The notes beneath the pieces are model-generated. The model was given only the letters and a program-made list of their open reading frames with translations, made no database searches and had not been told where the DNA came from. Of a stretch of DNA of 64,000 nt, positions 18,578 through 28,391 are shown piece after piece (position 1 is the stretch's first letter; every line of letters begins with the position of its first letter). Source of the stretch: Pleurostoma richardsiae (lineage: Eukaryota; Ascomycota; Sordariomycetes; Calosphaeriales; Pleurostomataceae); assembly GCA_030052745.1 (NCBI GenBank), contig JANBVO010000020.1, positions 186,001 to 250,000 on the forward strand. The letters are read 5' to 3'. A program made the translations under genes and the position numbers.

Positions 18578-21384
18578 GGTCGCGAGATGTCGGACTTGGC
18601 TGTGGGGGGACCAGAGAGAAGATAAAATCGGGCAAGAGAAGATAACGAGGAGTTGGAGAAGGTTGACTACGTGAGGGGTATCTGTTCTCGACGGCAAGCA
18701 GCAATGCTGAAGAGGTGGGAGTAATCCAAAGTGATGTCGGTCAAGATGAGGAGAATCGGCCGAAACATCCCAGTTAAGATGTCATTCGAATTGGAGCCTC
18801 CCGATGGGTCTCCACTGCACTGCAATATTGTAGGAAGCGGTCTTAGCAGCGATGCATGCAAGGAATCATCCGACTCACACGTGCGCGCAAGGCAGATAGG
18901 ACGCAATCAGATGCAGATTATCCGATCGAGTAGCTGGCCCTGCAGACGATTATCATAGATCTCGGCCGTTGAGTCGTTGAGCGAACGTTCAATGGTTGTG
19001 CTCCCAAGGGCAGGGAAATGGAGGATGGATGGATGGCAAGATGCGCTGATGGCGTCGCGGGGTGCAGCCGTGACGTCACGGGGCTTCGTTCGGGGTCTTG
19101 AGCGAACGCGCGGTCCAGCTTTCCAGCAGATGACCGCGCCGAAAACGGCGCAAAACAAGAAACAGGGCTTTTCAGCTGCTGCTGCACTCCCTGCTGTTTT
19201 CATAATGTTCTTGTTTTCTACGCTAACACGGCGATCTGGACGACCTCGACCAGATCAGGTCACATACTACACGGAACACCGGCTAGGGCTCGGAGCCTTA
19301 GGCCGCCACCCCCGTACCAACGTACAGTACCTGCAGCGAGAGAGTGAAGGGGACGAGGACTGAAGCGTGAGCCATCCGTGGAATCTGATGATGGAACGGT
19401 GCCCCCCAATCCCTGAAAGCTAGACTGCGCTAAGCAAGGTAGGTACCTATGAAGAGGAGAGAAACTTTACCCCTCGTCTTGGTAGCGTTCGCTTAGGGAA
19501 CCCTCCCAAAGCTTTACCGTAAGAATACGACTTATTGCCGCCCATCCACTGTCTCCTATGCTGCTACCAAGCCCGTCTACCTAGATAAACCCCTGAGCCC
19601 TTACATTCTCTGCTTCGCCCCGGTCGCCTATATCCCCTGTTAACTAGTTCGGCTTATATGCCCCGGCGGCTCCGGTGATTTCGTGGGTCCGACCTGCCCA
19701 GCGCCGGTTACGCCCGGCTGCCTCGCCTCGAGGCCGGTTCGCTCTCCCGCCGTCCCGGAGAAAGGCCTCTCCCAACAGTCTATGCTCCCCGTTCCGGACG
19801 CCGACTCTCATGACGCTTCGGGCTCGCCCCTTCAACGGTCTATAAACTGATAGATTCGTACGCCTGCATCGCCTGCGAGAAGGACAGAGCCCCCAAAAGC
19901 GATGACCTTTGCGACTTTGAGCTCCATGGATGTTCGCTTGATCAAGAAGTCGGTCTTGTTGAAGAACGATGTATAATTCTTATTGATAAGATCAAACGTC
20001 GTAGTTAGATTGATACCGTCAGTTAATTGTGGAGTGACAGGAAGGTAGGTCACTGTCCCAGCTGTTTGGTCATAGTATCCGCAACTTCGCTTAATAAAGC
20101 CAAATGGGAGTAAAGCAGACAGAATTTTGCTTCTGTTGACCATCTTCCTGTTGATATTCGAATGATGATGGCAGAGACATCGAGAAGAATGATAGAGATG
20201 AAAATGATCAATCTCATAATGTCTGGTCGCTGAGGACAACAATTGAGGTTGATTTGTAGGTTGTACTCTCGAGGCGATGAAGGATATGTTACAGTTAGAA
20301 TGTCTGCCTGATGGGCCTTAGAGACCTTTTTATGACTCTTCAGGGCTGTCATCTCCGATGGTTAGGTTTAGGCTATGAGTTGACAGGTAATGTTGAGTTT
20401 TGGTTTGAGTGTAGGAATCCATGGTTATCGTATAGAATCGTTAGCCGTCGATATTCGTAGAGATGTGGCTGTTTCTAAGTTTGCGGATCTAAGGTCACTG
20501 ATAACGTCACCTTCGCTACGGCTCTCAGAGGAAAGGGAGATGTGCACACTGTTATTGCCGCTCGGCAGATTGTTGCCGTCTCGGCGGCGCCCCAAAAAAG
20601 CACGAATCGACACTGGCTCCAGATTTGACTTTGCGATGTCTCGAAAAATGGCAAACCTTCGCAGCACAGCAATCGCTCCGCTTCAGCGACTAGTAGACCA
20701 GGGGCGAAATCCGACAGATCGACCCGGGACGTCGAATGTCGACTGGAATGCTTGCCCTACGGCAGGGCAGATCTTAGTGTGAACAGTTCTCCAGAAACGC
20801 TCCCTAGAACCAGACTAGAACCGGCGCGAATTTGTCAGGCGGTCGCGAGCCGCATGTAACATGTAGCATGTAACGGTTTCCCACGACCCTTGTTCTAGTT
20901 CCTCTTCAACTTCTCATCACTACTGACAAGAGCGTCAAATAATCGCTGCCTGTCGATAATCGGCCGAGGGCTGCAGGCAAGGAGATGATCAGTCATGACC
21001 CCTCTGTCGCCATCGCCCAGAACTCCCCGGCCAACCTTCTGACACATTGTCTCATGGGACGCTCTGAGGTCGAGATTCGAAATGGCCCAACCCTCCAGCT
21101 GCTGGCTTGCTGCTCATTTGCATCAACGATCTTGTCGATATGATGCTGGACGACAAGATCTCAGCGTCTTGGTTTCTCAGTATAGTCATCACATGACATG
21201 GCTCGTGCGAGTGACGTACCCCTCCTCCCTTTGGGAGCTGGCTGCGGGGCAACTGGAGCTCCCTGTGAATCCAGGGGTTCGATAGCTCATCGGCGCCTGT
21301 TTCACCGCCTCTCTTCCTCCCTCTCCCACAGCAATTGACCCCCCGAAGGTAGCCAGACGCCAGACGCCAGACACCGAGATCACC
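18578..21384. other. 2.8-kb intergenic region with an AT-rich island
   Basis: Outside the island at about 19845-20480 the sequence is ordinary. A GC-rich stretch (19640-19840) abuts the island abruptly. No gene is convincingly supported between phospholipase D and the GLTP gene. The last few hundred bases contain the GLTP promoter with a CT-rich leader. Confidence 0.4.
19845..20480. other. AT-rich island with short open frames, origin unknown
   Basis: Base composition changes sharply from GC-rich to AT-rich here and back again by about 20500. On the minus strand one frame (20217..20050, 55 residues) starts with a hydrophobic, signal-peptide-like stretch (MRLIIFISIILLDVSAI). An overlapping frame (20143..19832, 103 residues) contains several N-glycosylation-type sequons (NLT, NYT, NKT). 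They could be parts of one spliced small secreted protein, but I find no clean donor and acceptor, so I do not call a gene. Confidence 0.35.
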
Positions 21385-22242
21385 ATGTCGACTCCTATTC
21401 CTCCGGGTGGAACCTTCCTTGACACCTTCAAGAAGTCCTTCACCGACGTCCCTATCGACGCCGAGAAGAACAATGCCATCTCCACGAGCGAGTTCCTCGA
21501 TGCCGCCGAGTCTCTGACGACGATCTTCGGTGCGTGCGACCTGTGAAGTGTCAGATAACATGGGACATGGTATCGGGCCGGCCTAACCGCAGACACAGAT
21601 GTCCTCGGATCGGTGGCCTTTGCCCCCGTCAAGAACGACATGTTGGGCAATGTCAAGGTGCGTCTGGGGGTTCTAGCTACCGATGCATCCGGTATCACAG
21701 CTCTGGGTCTCTTATGGACCTTTGCCAATCCTTACTACACGAGCTAACGGGTTGTCTGCGACGTCTAGAAAATCCGTGAGCGCCAGCTCGCCGCCCCCGC
21801 CGAGTCCGAGACCCTCCAGGAGCTGTGCATCAACGAGCTCAAGACCAAGTCCCACAAGGCCACCGAGGGCTTGCTGTGGCTGACGCGGTGAGCTGTAACG
21901 GGACCCACGTCTTTAAGACGTCACAGCTGACGATGTGTTCTTCCCAGAGGTCTCGAGTTCACCTGCGCCGCCCTGAGTGCCAACGTTGCGAAGGAGACCG
22001 AGGAGCTTGCCGACTCCTTCCGCGGCGCCTATGGCCACACCCTCAAGCCCTTCCACAGCTTCCTGGTCAAGCCCATCTTCAGCGCCGCCATGAGCGCGTG
22101 CCCGTACCGGAAAGACTTCTACGCCAAGCTCGGCTCCAACCTCGAGCAGGTCCTGGCCCAGCTCCGGACATATCTCGCCGCCCTGGACAAGATCGTCGGC
22201 ATCCTCAAAGGTTTCCTGTCGAGCAAGGAGGCGAAGTGGTAG
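21385..22242 (+). CDS. het-c2: HET-C-like glycolipid transfer protein (GLTP)
   Basis: Soluble glycolipid transfer protein orthologous to Podospora anserina HET-C2, which moves glycosphingolipids between membranes and, in that species, is one partner of het-c/het-e and het-c/het-d incompatibility. Exons 21385..21529, 21599..21657, 21769..21887 and 21948..22242 total 618 nt, 205 residues (family about 205-210). The sugar-binding residues of the GLTP fold are in place with the right spacing: Asp62, Asn66 and Lys69 in NDMLGNVKK, Trp105 in GLLWLTRGLEF and His144 in LKPFHSFLVKP. All introns have GTGCGT or GTGAGC donors. The protein is intact. Whether the allele takes part in allorecognition here is inference from the Podospora case. 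Confidence 0.93.
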
Positions 22243-22874
22243 ATTCTACAAAAATGAGGAGAGTGGTGATATCATGGGGTCAAGGAGGGGTGGCACACAT
22301 TTGGCTCCTCGGGAAGTTAGCATTGGCGGGCAACTCCATCCCGAATAGCACGGAAGCAGAAGACCAGAGGAGCAGCACATTCTCATCCTAACCTCTGCCT
22401 GCATGCATTTCGCATAGTCCGCATAAATAATCTTTGCTGCATTTGCTCTCGATTAACACATGGCTACTTTCCCCATCAGCGTAGGACCTAGGAGCACTGA
22501 GGGATTCTAAGGACTGGGATCACACCAGTCAACCACCCTTCTACAATATAGGGACATCTACATCCCTTCCCTTCCGAACTGGTATCAACTTCAAGATTCG
22601 CCAGGGCAGCACTGCAGAAAAAGCTCGAATTTGCTGTTGGCACAGTAGAGTAATAATTCAACCCGTCACGGCAGTATTTATTTTCCTTAAACAATTGTGA
22701 TTGAGACCCAGTTTATTGAGTATTGATCAACGATTACAATCCACTGATTTGTAAAGTTTGTTGCCTATATAACATTTGCGAGTTCCAGAGGCATGATGGC
22801 TCGAAGCCGCGGTTACCAAAAAGGAAGTCGAGACCCACGGTCTGGGCAGTCGCGACCGACCCAAAAAAGGAAGT
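22243..22874. other. Intergenic region
   Basis: 3' flank of the GLTP gene, then the downstream flank of tRNA-Phe. No further feature found. Confidence 0.4.
22863..22868 (-). terminator. RNA polymerase III terminator of tRNA-Phe
   Basis: Six consecutive T on the minus strand, seven bases beyond the tRNA 3' end. This is the usual Pol III stop signal. Confidence 0.7.
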
Positions 22875-22966
22875 TGCGGTTTGTGTGGATCGAACACACG
22901 ACCTTCAGATATAAGTGATGAAGTTGTGACTTCAGTCTGACGCTCTCCCAACTGAGCTAAACCCGC
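22875..22966 (-). tRNA. tRNA-Phe(GAA) with a 19-nt intron
   Basis: Read on the minus strand, the gene begins GCGGGTTTAGCTCAGTTGGG (acceptor and D arm) and ends with a T arm GTGTGTTCGATCCACAC, acceptor AAACCGC and discriminator A. The anticodon arm is CAGACTGAAG, then an intron of 19 nt inserted one base 3' of the GAA anticodon, then ATCTG. Removing the intron gives a 73-nt tRNA with a 7-bp acceptor stem. Internal A box (TAGCTCAGTTGG) and B box (GGTTCGATCC-like GTGTTCGATCC) are present. The CCA end is not encoded, as expected in eukaryotes. Confidence 0.95.
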
Positions 22967-22986
22967 CGCTGTGAGCTAAACCCACC
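22954..22986. repeat. Tandem 18-nt partial copy of the tRNA 5' end
   Basis: The plus-strand string TGAGCTAAACCCGCC (inside the tRNA) is repeated 18 nt further as TGAGCTAAACCCACC. In tRNA orientation this puts a near copy of the first ~13 tRNA bases directly upstream of the 5' end. Confidence 0.7.
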
Positions 22987-23515
22987 AATCAGGTGGTCCG
23001 GTGTGGGTAATTACCGGATTGGTGAGAATTTCGTCGTAATTTAATACTAGGAGGGTTGGTCGCGTGTGGAAGGAGCGACCCGTCTGGAGGGAACCAGGGT
23101 CATCTCCCAGTATCTGGTGTTGCAAGATCGCTCTTTCCTTTCCAGTGTCTTGATTGACTAGAGCGTCGCTTCCGGCGTGGTTGAGTACTTGTTTGAACCT
23201 GAATCGTCTATGACCTCGGTATCCATTAGTAAGGTACCTACCTTGGTTAATGAAGTTCGACCATGTATTCGACAAACTCGGAAGCAGCAAGGCATGCACT
23301 AATTGGTACCAAAAATGGAAGTAACGTTAATCAACTCTTGACAAGTAAATCATACTCGATTCCTATAAACATCCAAGGACAAGCCTTGCTGACTATGACT
23401 GTTACATGTACCAATCCGCTTTACCACCCGCGGAAAGATCTTACAGAATTAAACACATGTGAGGTATATATAACAATGCATGTACATCCAAGCCCCTTTC
23501 GCCATTTTCTTTCCT
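22967..23515. other. Intergenic region
   Basis: About 550 bases between the tRNA and the 3' end of the wall-protein gene. Apart from the tRNA 5' repeat nothing is recognised. Confidence 0.4.
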
Positions 23516-25617
23516 TTACAGGAGAGCGGCAACCACCGCGATGGCGACCACGCCGCCGCTGATCGACCGGCCCAGACCGGCGCCCGCAACGACGGGCAGA
23601 CAGGTCTCGCAGGAGCTGGACGCCGCGGGCGCGGAGGCGGATGGCACAACCGCGACGGTGGTGGCAGGGATGACAGTGGCCGGGACGACGGTGGTGGCGG
23701 GCGCAACCGTCGAGGGGACAGCCGTGACGCTCGTCACAGCGGGGACGCTCGACTTGATCTCGCCGGGCAGGGTCGAGGGGCTGGCAGTCGCTGTGGCGGT
23801 GGCGGTGGCAGTGGGGACCGCCGATGAGGCCGAGGTCAGGGAGCCAGTCTCGGTGGCGGGGCACACGGTCGTCGAGTCGACAATGGTGATGGTGGGCACC
23901 GGCGTAGGGCAGTTGGTCGGCGGGGTGAAGGTGCTGCTGGTGGGCGTGGCGCAAGGCGTCATGGGCACGGGGCTGGTCGGGCTCGGGACTGAGCAGGACG
24001 AGGAAGAGGAGCTGCTCGACGAGGCGGCTGGCAGGGTGGAGGTGGCTGGCGAGGTGGAATTGACGTAGATGGACGAGCCGGAGGAAGCGGCGGCGGTGGT
24101 CATGGTCGCGGGGCACACAGTAGTCGTGGTCTTGATGACCGAGGTGACGACCTTCTGCGTGTAGCTAGCCGGGCAGTTGTGGACGGAGGCCGCGCAAGAC
24201 GTGATGGTGTAGGTCGCGGTGGTCAGGACGGTCGAGGTAACCAGGTCACCGCCGGCGGAGGTCGTGGCGTTCCACGGGCCGATCGCACTGATGGAGCTGG
24301 AGACGGAGCCGGTGCCCGTCACGAGGCTGATCGTGGTGGTAGTGGTAGAAGAGAGGCTAAGGGTGGCAGAAGCGCCGCTCAAGACAGAAGCGCTAGCTGA
24401 GATCGAAGAGATGCTGGAGCCTGAGCTGCTGCCCGAAGCCGAAGCCGAGGCAGACGTAGAGCCAGAGCCAGAGGCCGAGGTTGAAGCAGACGCGGAGCTG
24501 GAGCTGGAGACGAAGGTGAAGCTCGATGATGAAGAGGAAAATGCAGCACCAGAGGTAGAAGCGGATCCAGTCTCGCTACCCGAGCCGGAGCTAGGCAGAG
24601 AGCTAGGAGCACCAGCGCCGCCGAGCGGCAGGCAGACAGTAGCGTCAGGGGCAGTGGCCAGGGTGACGGACACAGTGGGAGCCAAGGACAGGATGTCGCA
24701 GTCAGCGATCTCGACGTCCAGCTCCAGTGTAATACCAGCGATGAGGGCGAAAGACTCGGCAACAGAGACAGGGCAGTCAGAGGTCTCAACGAGCACGGTG
24801 GTGTAGTCGAACAGGTTGACCCAGATGGCGACCTCAGCACCGGCGCCAATGTCGAGACCAATGATATCGACGTCAGCCTCAATTCCAAGGCCGGCACGCA
24901 GGCGCAGGCCGACACCTAGCTCGATCTCGGCGGACAGGTCGATATCCGCCCCGACAGCAACGGGGAGTGACTCGGCAGTCATGCCCGTAAGGTCCTGCTT
25001 GACGATGTCCTTGCTGAGCAGGTTGAACTCGATGTAGCAGCCCTCCGGGAAGCTGACGTAGAATCCGGCGAAGACATCGACGGCGGCAGAGGCGCTGACG
25101 ACAAGATCCAGGGCGAAGGCAGCACCGATGTCAACCTCGAGCAGGCCGGGGATCTCGAGGCTCAGCTTGTCGCTAGCCACCAGCTCAATAGACTCCGAGA
25201 TATCAGCGGAAGCGGACAGGGACAACTGCACGTAGGCCTTAACACCGCCCAGGTCGACATGGACGGTGGGCGCGACCAGGAAAGCGTCCGTGATGGTCAC
25301 ATCGATGGAACCAGTGATAGCGGCCTCGGGAAGAGAAAGGGCAAGGTTCACGGCGGCCTTGTCGTCGACCGCGGGGGCAGCCACACTGTCATGTGCCTGT
25401 CAGTACCATCATCCGGTCTATTTTCGTTGTCGTATGGGCCGGCTTACCCGCTGAAGAGCGTGTGATCCTCCCAGGCGTTGTCCAAGGGGAACGAGCATGG
25501 AGTGCTCGTGCGCTTGCCCAGCTCCTTGACCTGAACATCACCAACCTGCACGGGAGAGGCCTCAGCCCAGCCGGCGAGGGCCGCCGCCATGAGCGGGCCG
25601 AATCTAGAGAAGTGCAT
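23516..25617 (-). CDS. Ser/Thr-rich GPI-anchored cell-wall protein
   Basis: Exons 25617..25448 and 25385..23516 give 2040 nt, 679 residues (donor GTAAGC, acceptor GACAG). The N-terminus is a signal peptide (MHFSRFGPLMAAALAGWAEA). Residues ~58-310 form a folded-looking, hydrophobic/acidic domain with beta-rich repeats of the kind LSLEIPGLLEVDIGA and LGIEADVDIIGLDIGAG and a few Cys (EGCYIEF, ETSDCP, IADCD). Then follow long Ser-rich and Thr-rich tracts with VCPATxT motifs, which are heavily O-glycosylated in wall proteins. The C-terminus is hydrophobic after a small-residue site (ISGGVVAIAVVAALL), consistent with a GPI anchor. I do not know a function for the N-terminal domain; a surface adhesin-like or structural role is inferred. 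The tract composition may vary between strains. Confidence 0.8.
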
Positions 25618-28391
25618 TATTAAGGTAGTATGGGGGTTTCGAATCCGTAAAGAACGACTACTGCAAACTCGCAAGTGCAGTGGATTAGAGAGCGAAAGAA
25701 AGGAAACCCGGTCTGCCCGTAGGCTTGCTTTCCCGATTCGTAAAAGAGTGACTGGAGGTAGGACCTGGAGAGGAAAGAGACGAGGAAGAAGCAGAAGGAG
25801 AGCGACGGGCTACCTTTATGAACTCACCTCGAGTGCCGGTCGAGATGGGGCCACCCCCAGGCCGAGCGGCCCCGACGAGGAGATTATTCCTTCAGAACCC
25901 TTACGAAGCGCTGCGAGGCGCAAGCGGTGCAAGCTCTGCGGCTTCTTTCTCCTGACTTCAGGAGAGCGCTGGCCATGTGGAGTTTGCACACAATGGGATT
26001 AACGGTCTTGCGCCGATCTCCATCTAAGGGACACGAGGAAGGCTACCCCTGGCAGGCCACCCAAGGCCCAGGGAACAATAACTGGGGACGACCGCTTGGG
26101 CCTGGCTACCCCACAACCCAAAGATCTGGTATTTATTGGCTGGTGACGGCTGACGAGGGAGACGACAGGGCAGAGAAGCCTCGGGGCCAAGGGGAGCTTC
26201 CTCGGGGAAAGCTGTTGGGTTGCCGGTGGATTCTGGCTGGCGGTGGATGTCTGGGTTCATCTTAATGTCGGATCCCGGCAGTTGGGGACTTGGCGCCAGG
26301 CAGTGCGAAAGGAGAATCGTCAGATGGGACACCCGCTATTTTTTTTTCTGGCGCCCTTGCTTGATTGCCTCTCCTCGTCGTTCGAATACGCGTTCTCAAG
26401 TTCCCCTGACATGAGGCTCCACGAGAGCGTTGGGAGTCGAGACCGGCCCAGAGACATTATACTGGGGAAGAGAGGGATGACGCTTCTGGAGTGGACGACG
26501 GTTCGGGCGGGAGAGGGCATTAGCGACCGCGACTATCTGATGACGCCTATGGTCTGAGACGTTTTGGCGGTAGCGTTTTTCGCTGCAGGGCTGCCTCCAT
26601 CCGCGGGCTAAGTGCAGTCCCTTGCGCTCCCGTCTCGGAACTATCTGCACTAGTCCCGGGTAGGTCAGGTCTTGGCCCCCGTCCACCACACTGGACGGTG
26701 AGTGGAAGCGGAGCGATGAGCAGATTGTAGCTCCTCCTCTACTGAGACGGTGACACAACTGCCAATTGGATGGTCGTTGGGTTCTTTTTAGTGCAACTGT
26801 TGGGCACTCTCGTCCCGCCGAATGTCTCTGGCCATTATCGTCGGCTGGCTCGTCTCTGCCTCCTGCAGTGCCAACACTGACCGACAGCTCGAAGAACAGC
26901 TGGCTAGCCGGCGATGGATCGATATCGAGGGATGGAGAGACCCGATGTGACTTTCCCTGCATCTATGGTGTCTCGTCTTTGGAGACACGACAGAGAACTC
27001 GACGCAGAGATGCCTCGGTCGGAGTCGCCAGGCACTCACCGTGGGGCCTTGTGTCTTCTGGGGCTTCGAGGTGGCAGCTGCATGTTGCGGATGTCAATGG
27101 ATGCGCAGAAATTCCGTGCCCCAGCAGCCTGAGGCTCGTCAGCGAACCCCCAACAACCCCCAACCACCCGCATCTGCATGTATGTGGTGTGAGGGAGGAG
27201 GTGTGCGAGTGAGAAGGTCGCGGCGGGTGGCTGGTGGCCGCCGTGGCAGCCGTAGCATCAGCGCGCTGGGCCAACCAGGTGTGCATCTGCGGCTCGCCTC
27301 AGAAGAACGCCTCGCCAGTGTCCGTAGCTCGCGACCACGGAATATCCTGTGGTGTTCTGGACCGAAGTTTTCGAGCCACTCACGGCGTTCCGCTTGAGGC
27401 GTCTAAGGCATTGACGACTGGCATGAATCGGGATGCCACAGATCTTCGTCGATTGCAGATAGTATCTGTGCTATGCAATCGGAGAGGCATCTCGTGCATG
27501 AATAACCTACGGCCTGCATGTTGCCTTGGCCGTCTGCTGTGGCCGTGTGTGGCCGGGGCTCCTCCACGTGTGATTCCGACTGACAGGTGGAGGTGACTCG
27601 ATGGGCCGTCGCCGTTGTCGGATGACTCAGTCGGCCGAGAGGATAAGAGACAAAAGAAGCCGATGCTCTGCCTGTAGCAGCTTGTGTCTCTTCTGTCCTT
27701 CTGCCGCCTGATTTATCTCGTCTCGATTGCAGAGCTGAATTGGCAGTGCGAAAGCGAAAAGCCTCGGGTTCAGCTCCAAGCTACGCGGAGGACCGGCCGT
27801 TAATAAGGTGCCGCTTACGTTGCGGTGGCATCCGGGCCCCAGCCTCACCTGCCCCTCCCCAGCCCAGCACAAGCCCCTCCAGTTCCGCCTCATTTTCCAT
27901 CAAGGTACCTCACCTACCTACGGTACCTACGCTGCAGAGTTCAGGTACGGAAGCAATTCCTGTATTTCACCCTCAGCTTTGCCGTAATTTTTGGTTTTTC
28001 CTTTCCGCGCCCAGAGACTCAGCCTCCTTCGGATCATTCACCAGTCACCAGTCACCAGTCACTCACTCATTCACTCACTCGCTCACTCTCCCTTCAGCTC
28101 CTCACTCGCCATTCTGTCTCACGCCCATCGGCTCCTCCGTCTCACCGCACCGTAATCCGCAATCACCGAGCGTCGACGCCGTTGGAGCCGCCGGCGACAG
28201 TCGATCCACCTTATCCACTCTCGCGCTGCACTACACTCACTCACCGCTCGGGCCCCGACACCGCATGCCCACTCAGAGGGCTTACCGACCGCCATTCCAG
28301 CAGCGAGGAGGACGCAGAGGCGGAAGCACTGGGAAACACCAGAACAGAGGATCGGAGACGTAGGAGGCGAGGCAGATGCGTAGTGGTGACG
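25618..28391. other. 2.77-kb divergent intergenic region
   Basis: Holds the promoters of the wall protein (minus) and the ankyrin protein (plus). No supported gene. From about 27740 to 28391 the plus strand is pyrimidine-rich and probably the long 5' leader of the ankyrin gene. Confidence 0.4.
28038..28090 (+). repeat. CACC-AGT / CACT microsatellite in leader
   Basis: Three copies of CACCAGT are followed by imperfect TCAC/ACTC tetranucleotide repeats, in the probable 5' leader of the ankyrin gene. Confidence 0.75.

Noticed and set aside
25625-25690. GGTTTCGAATCC, another T-loop-like string
   Set aside because: It lies directly upstream of the wall-protein start, and no other tRNA arms can be folded around it.
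26396-27597. Frames of 100-190 residues in the wall-protein/ankyrin intergenic region
   Set aside because: Composition and lack of any motif suggest chance frames in GC-rich DNA.
27825-28391. N-terminal extension of the ankyrin protein
   Set aside because: The frame is open, but the residues are Ser/Pro/Thr/His low complexity over a microsatellite and pyrimidine-rich leader; an ATG just before the F-box is a better start.
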